A DNA stretch of 64,000 nt from assembly GCF_018619435.1 (NCBI RefSeq), contig NZ_JAHFZF010000020.1, positions 1-64,000 of the forward strand, written 5' to 3'. This DNA comes from Rhodoferax sp. U11-2br (GTDB taxonomy: Bacteria > Pseudomonadota > Gammaproteobacteria > Burkholderiales > Burkholderiaceae_C). A program made the position numbers and the translations under genes. Below the pieces are notes generated by a model. The model had not been told where the DNA came from. It worked only from the letters and a program-made list of their open reading frames with translations, and searched no databases. Of this stretch, positions 63,451-64,000 are shown piece by piece (position 1 is the first letter of the stretch; every line of letters starts with the position of its first letter).

Positions 63451-64000
63451 TGAATACTGCGACTCATGCCGTGCGCTCAAAATCGCCAGCATGGGGGAGA
63501 ACGCTTGTCGGTTCTCATCAGCCAGACCCAGCGCCAAGTCGACGGCTGCCGGGATATTGGCCGCCAGGGCCGAGAGGATGCGTTGGCCAGAACTCTGGCC
63601 TAGCGGCACTGCCTTGATCGCGGCTTGCATCATGTTCTCGGCCCAGCCAAAGCTGTTGGCCAGCAGACAGTCGCGCAGCGGCGCGCCGGTAGCACTTGCC
63701 GCGAGCGCAAACGCCAGCGGGTAGGTGGGTTGTATGTTGGCCAGCAGGGCGATTTGTTCGGGCTGGGCCGTGGTGTGGTTGCGTAACCACTCCAGCAGGC
63801 TGCGGCCCATTTGCTCGGTTTGTGCGCGCAGTTCGCTGCTTTCGCGGGTTTGTAACACCCAGGCATTGAGCTGGGCGATGCGGGTGTGGTCGGCTTGCTG
63901 CCAAGCGGGAATGGCCTGGGCGATGACTGCCAGATCGGCGCGGGCCAGGCTGGTGTGCAACTGTTCGACCAGCCAGTCAGATGCTTCTTTTTCGCTAGTG
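63433..64000 (-). CDS. ureF: Urease accessory protein UreF, cut by window edge
   Basis: The frame is open to 64000 (about 189 codons), so the start is outside. The UreF features are [61 protein letters not shown] and [17 protein letters not shown]. It bridges UreD and UreG in the nickel-loading complex. The C-terminal residues and stop are within the dispersed repeat. Confidence 0.93.
   Translation of the reverse strand, partial: TSEKEASDWLVEQLHTSLARADLAVIAQAIPAWQQADHTRIAQLNAWVLQTRESSELRAQTEQMGRSLLEWLRNHTTAQPEQIALLANIQPTYPLAFALAASATGAPLRDCLLANSFGWAENMMQAAIKAVPLGQSSGQRILSALAANIPAAVDLALGLADENRQAFSPMLAILSARHESQYSRIFRS

Overview
The window looks like chromosome of a betaproteobacterium, most likely a member of the Comamonadaceae (Rhodoferax/Polaromonas-like). 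This is inferred from the GC-rich coding style and from gene blocks typical of Burkholderiales: pilB-pilC/pilD-coaE-zapD-yacG, TPR-lolB-ispE-tRNA-Gln-prs-rplY-pth, yicC-gmk-rpoZ-spoT, kinase-phosphatase-rph-rdgB-hemW, and nadK-recN-rapZ next to mutY. No 16S rRNA gene is present, so the taxonomic call is an inference.

Layout. 1-10.6 kb, mostly minus strand: envelope assembly genes tamB (cut by the window edge) and tamA, a CoxE-like VWA protein and a MoxR ATPase separated by an acetyltransferase, DUF1841, a TRIC-type channel, a plus-strand TSUP exporter, then yacG-zapD-coaE-pilD. 10.6-20.3 kb is accessory DNA that separates pilD from pilC and pilB: an alkaline phosphatase with a Pho box, a DUF3299-like/ABC ATPase/His-rich permease operon, a DUF1800-DUF1501 pair, and an MFS transporter with a divergent LysR regulator. 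20.3-39.6 kb is housekeeping: pilC, pilB, ftsY, two M16 peptidases, rsmD, coaD, a stress protein, ferredoxin, DUF4124, pth, rplY, prs, tRNA-Gln, ispE, lolB, a TPR protein, mutM, a dynamin-like GTPase and mutY. 39.6-45.5 kb is a ferri-siderophore uptake cassette (TonB receptor, esterase, DUF3325, DUF3649, PepSY protein) inserted between mutY and rapZ and bounded by a diverged 69-bp direct repeat of the mutY/rapZ junction. 45.5-64 kb is housekeeping again: rapZ, recN, nadK, hrcA, two tRNAs flanking a decayed tRNA integration scar, spoT, rpoZ, gmk, yicC, a Ser/Thr kinase-phosphatase pair, rph, rdgB, hemW, a CBS protein, a TPR response regulator with an altered phospho-acceptor, and the urease accessory genes ureG and ureF (cut by the window edge).

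Most unusual content. (1) A 74-bp hairpin family, three copies, in which a 22-nt loop is identical while the 26-nt arms differ between copies yet stay self-complementary. (2) A dispersed repeat of about 45 bp that lies in gaps and inside genes. In three exported proteins (second M16 protein, DUF4124 protein, LolB) it lies in the same orientation and the same reading frame over the signal peptide. (3) Three insertion loci with different signatures: the pil locus split, the mutY/rapZ cassette with remnant gene tails, and the tRNA scar with att-like repeats.

Functional links. The Pho-box phosphatase is followed by a putative zinc-linked ABC operon, which suggests a tie between phosphate scavenging and supply of a zinc enzyme. 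The siderophore cassette has a dyad that overlaps a candidate promoter and resembles a Fur site. The kinase-phosphatase pair and the degenerate response regulator are signalling parts whose partners are not in the window.
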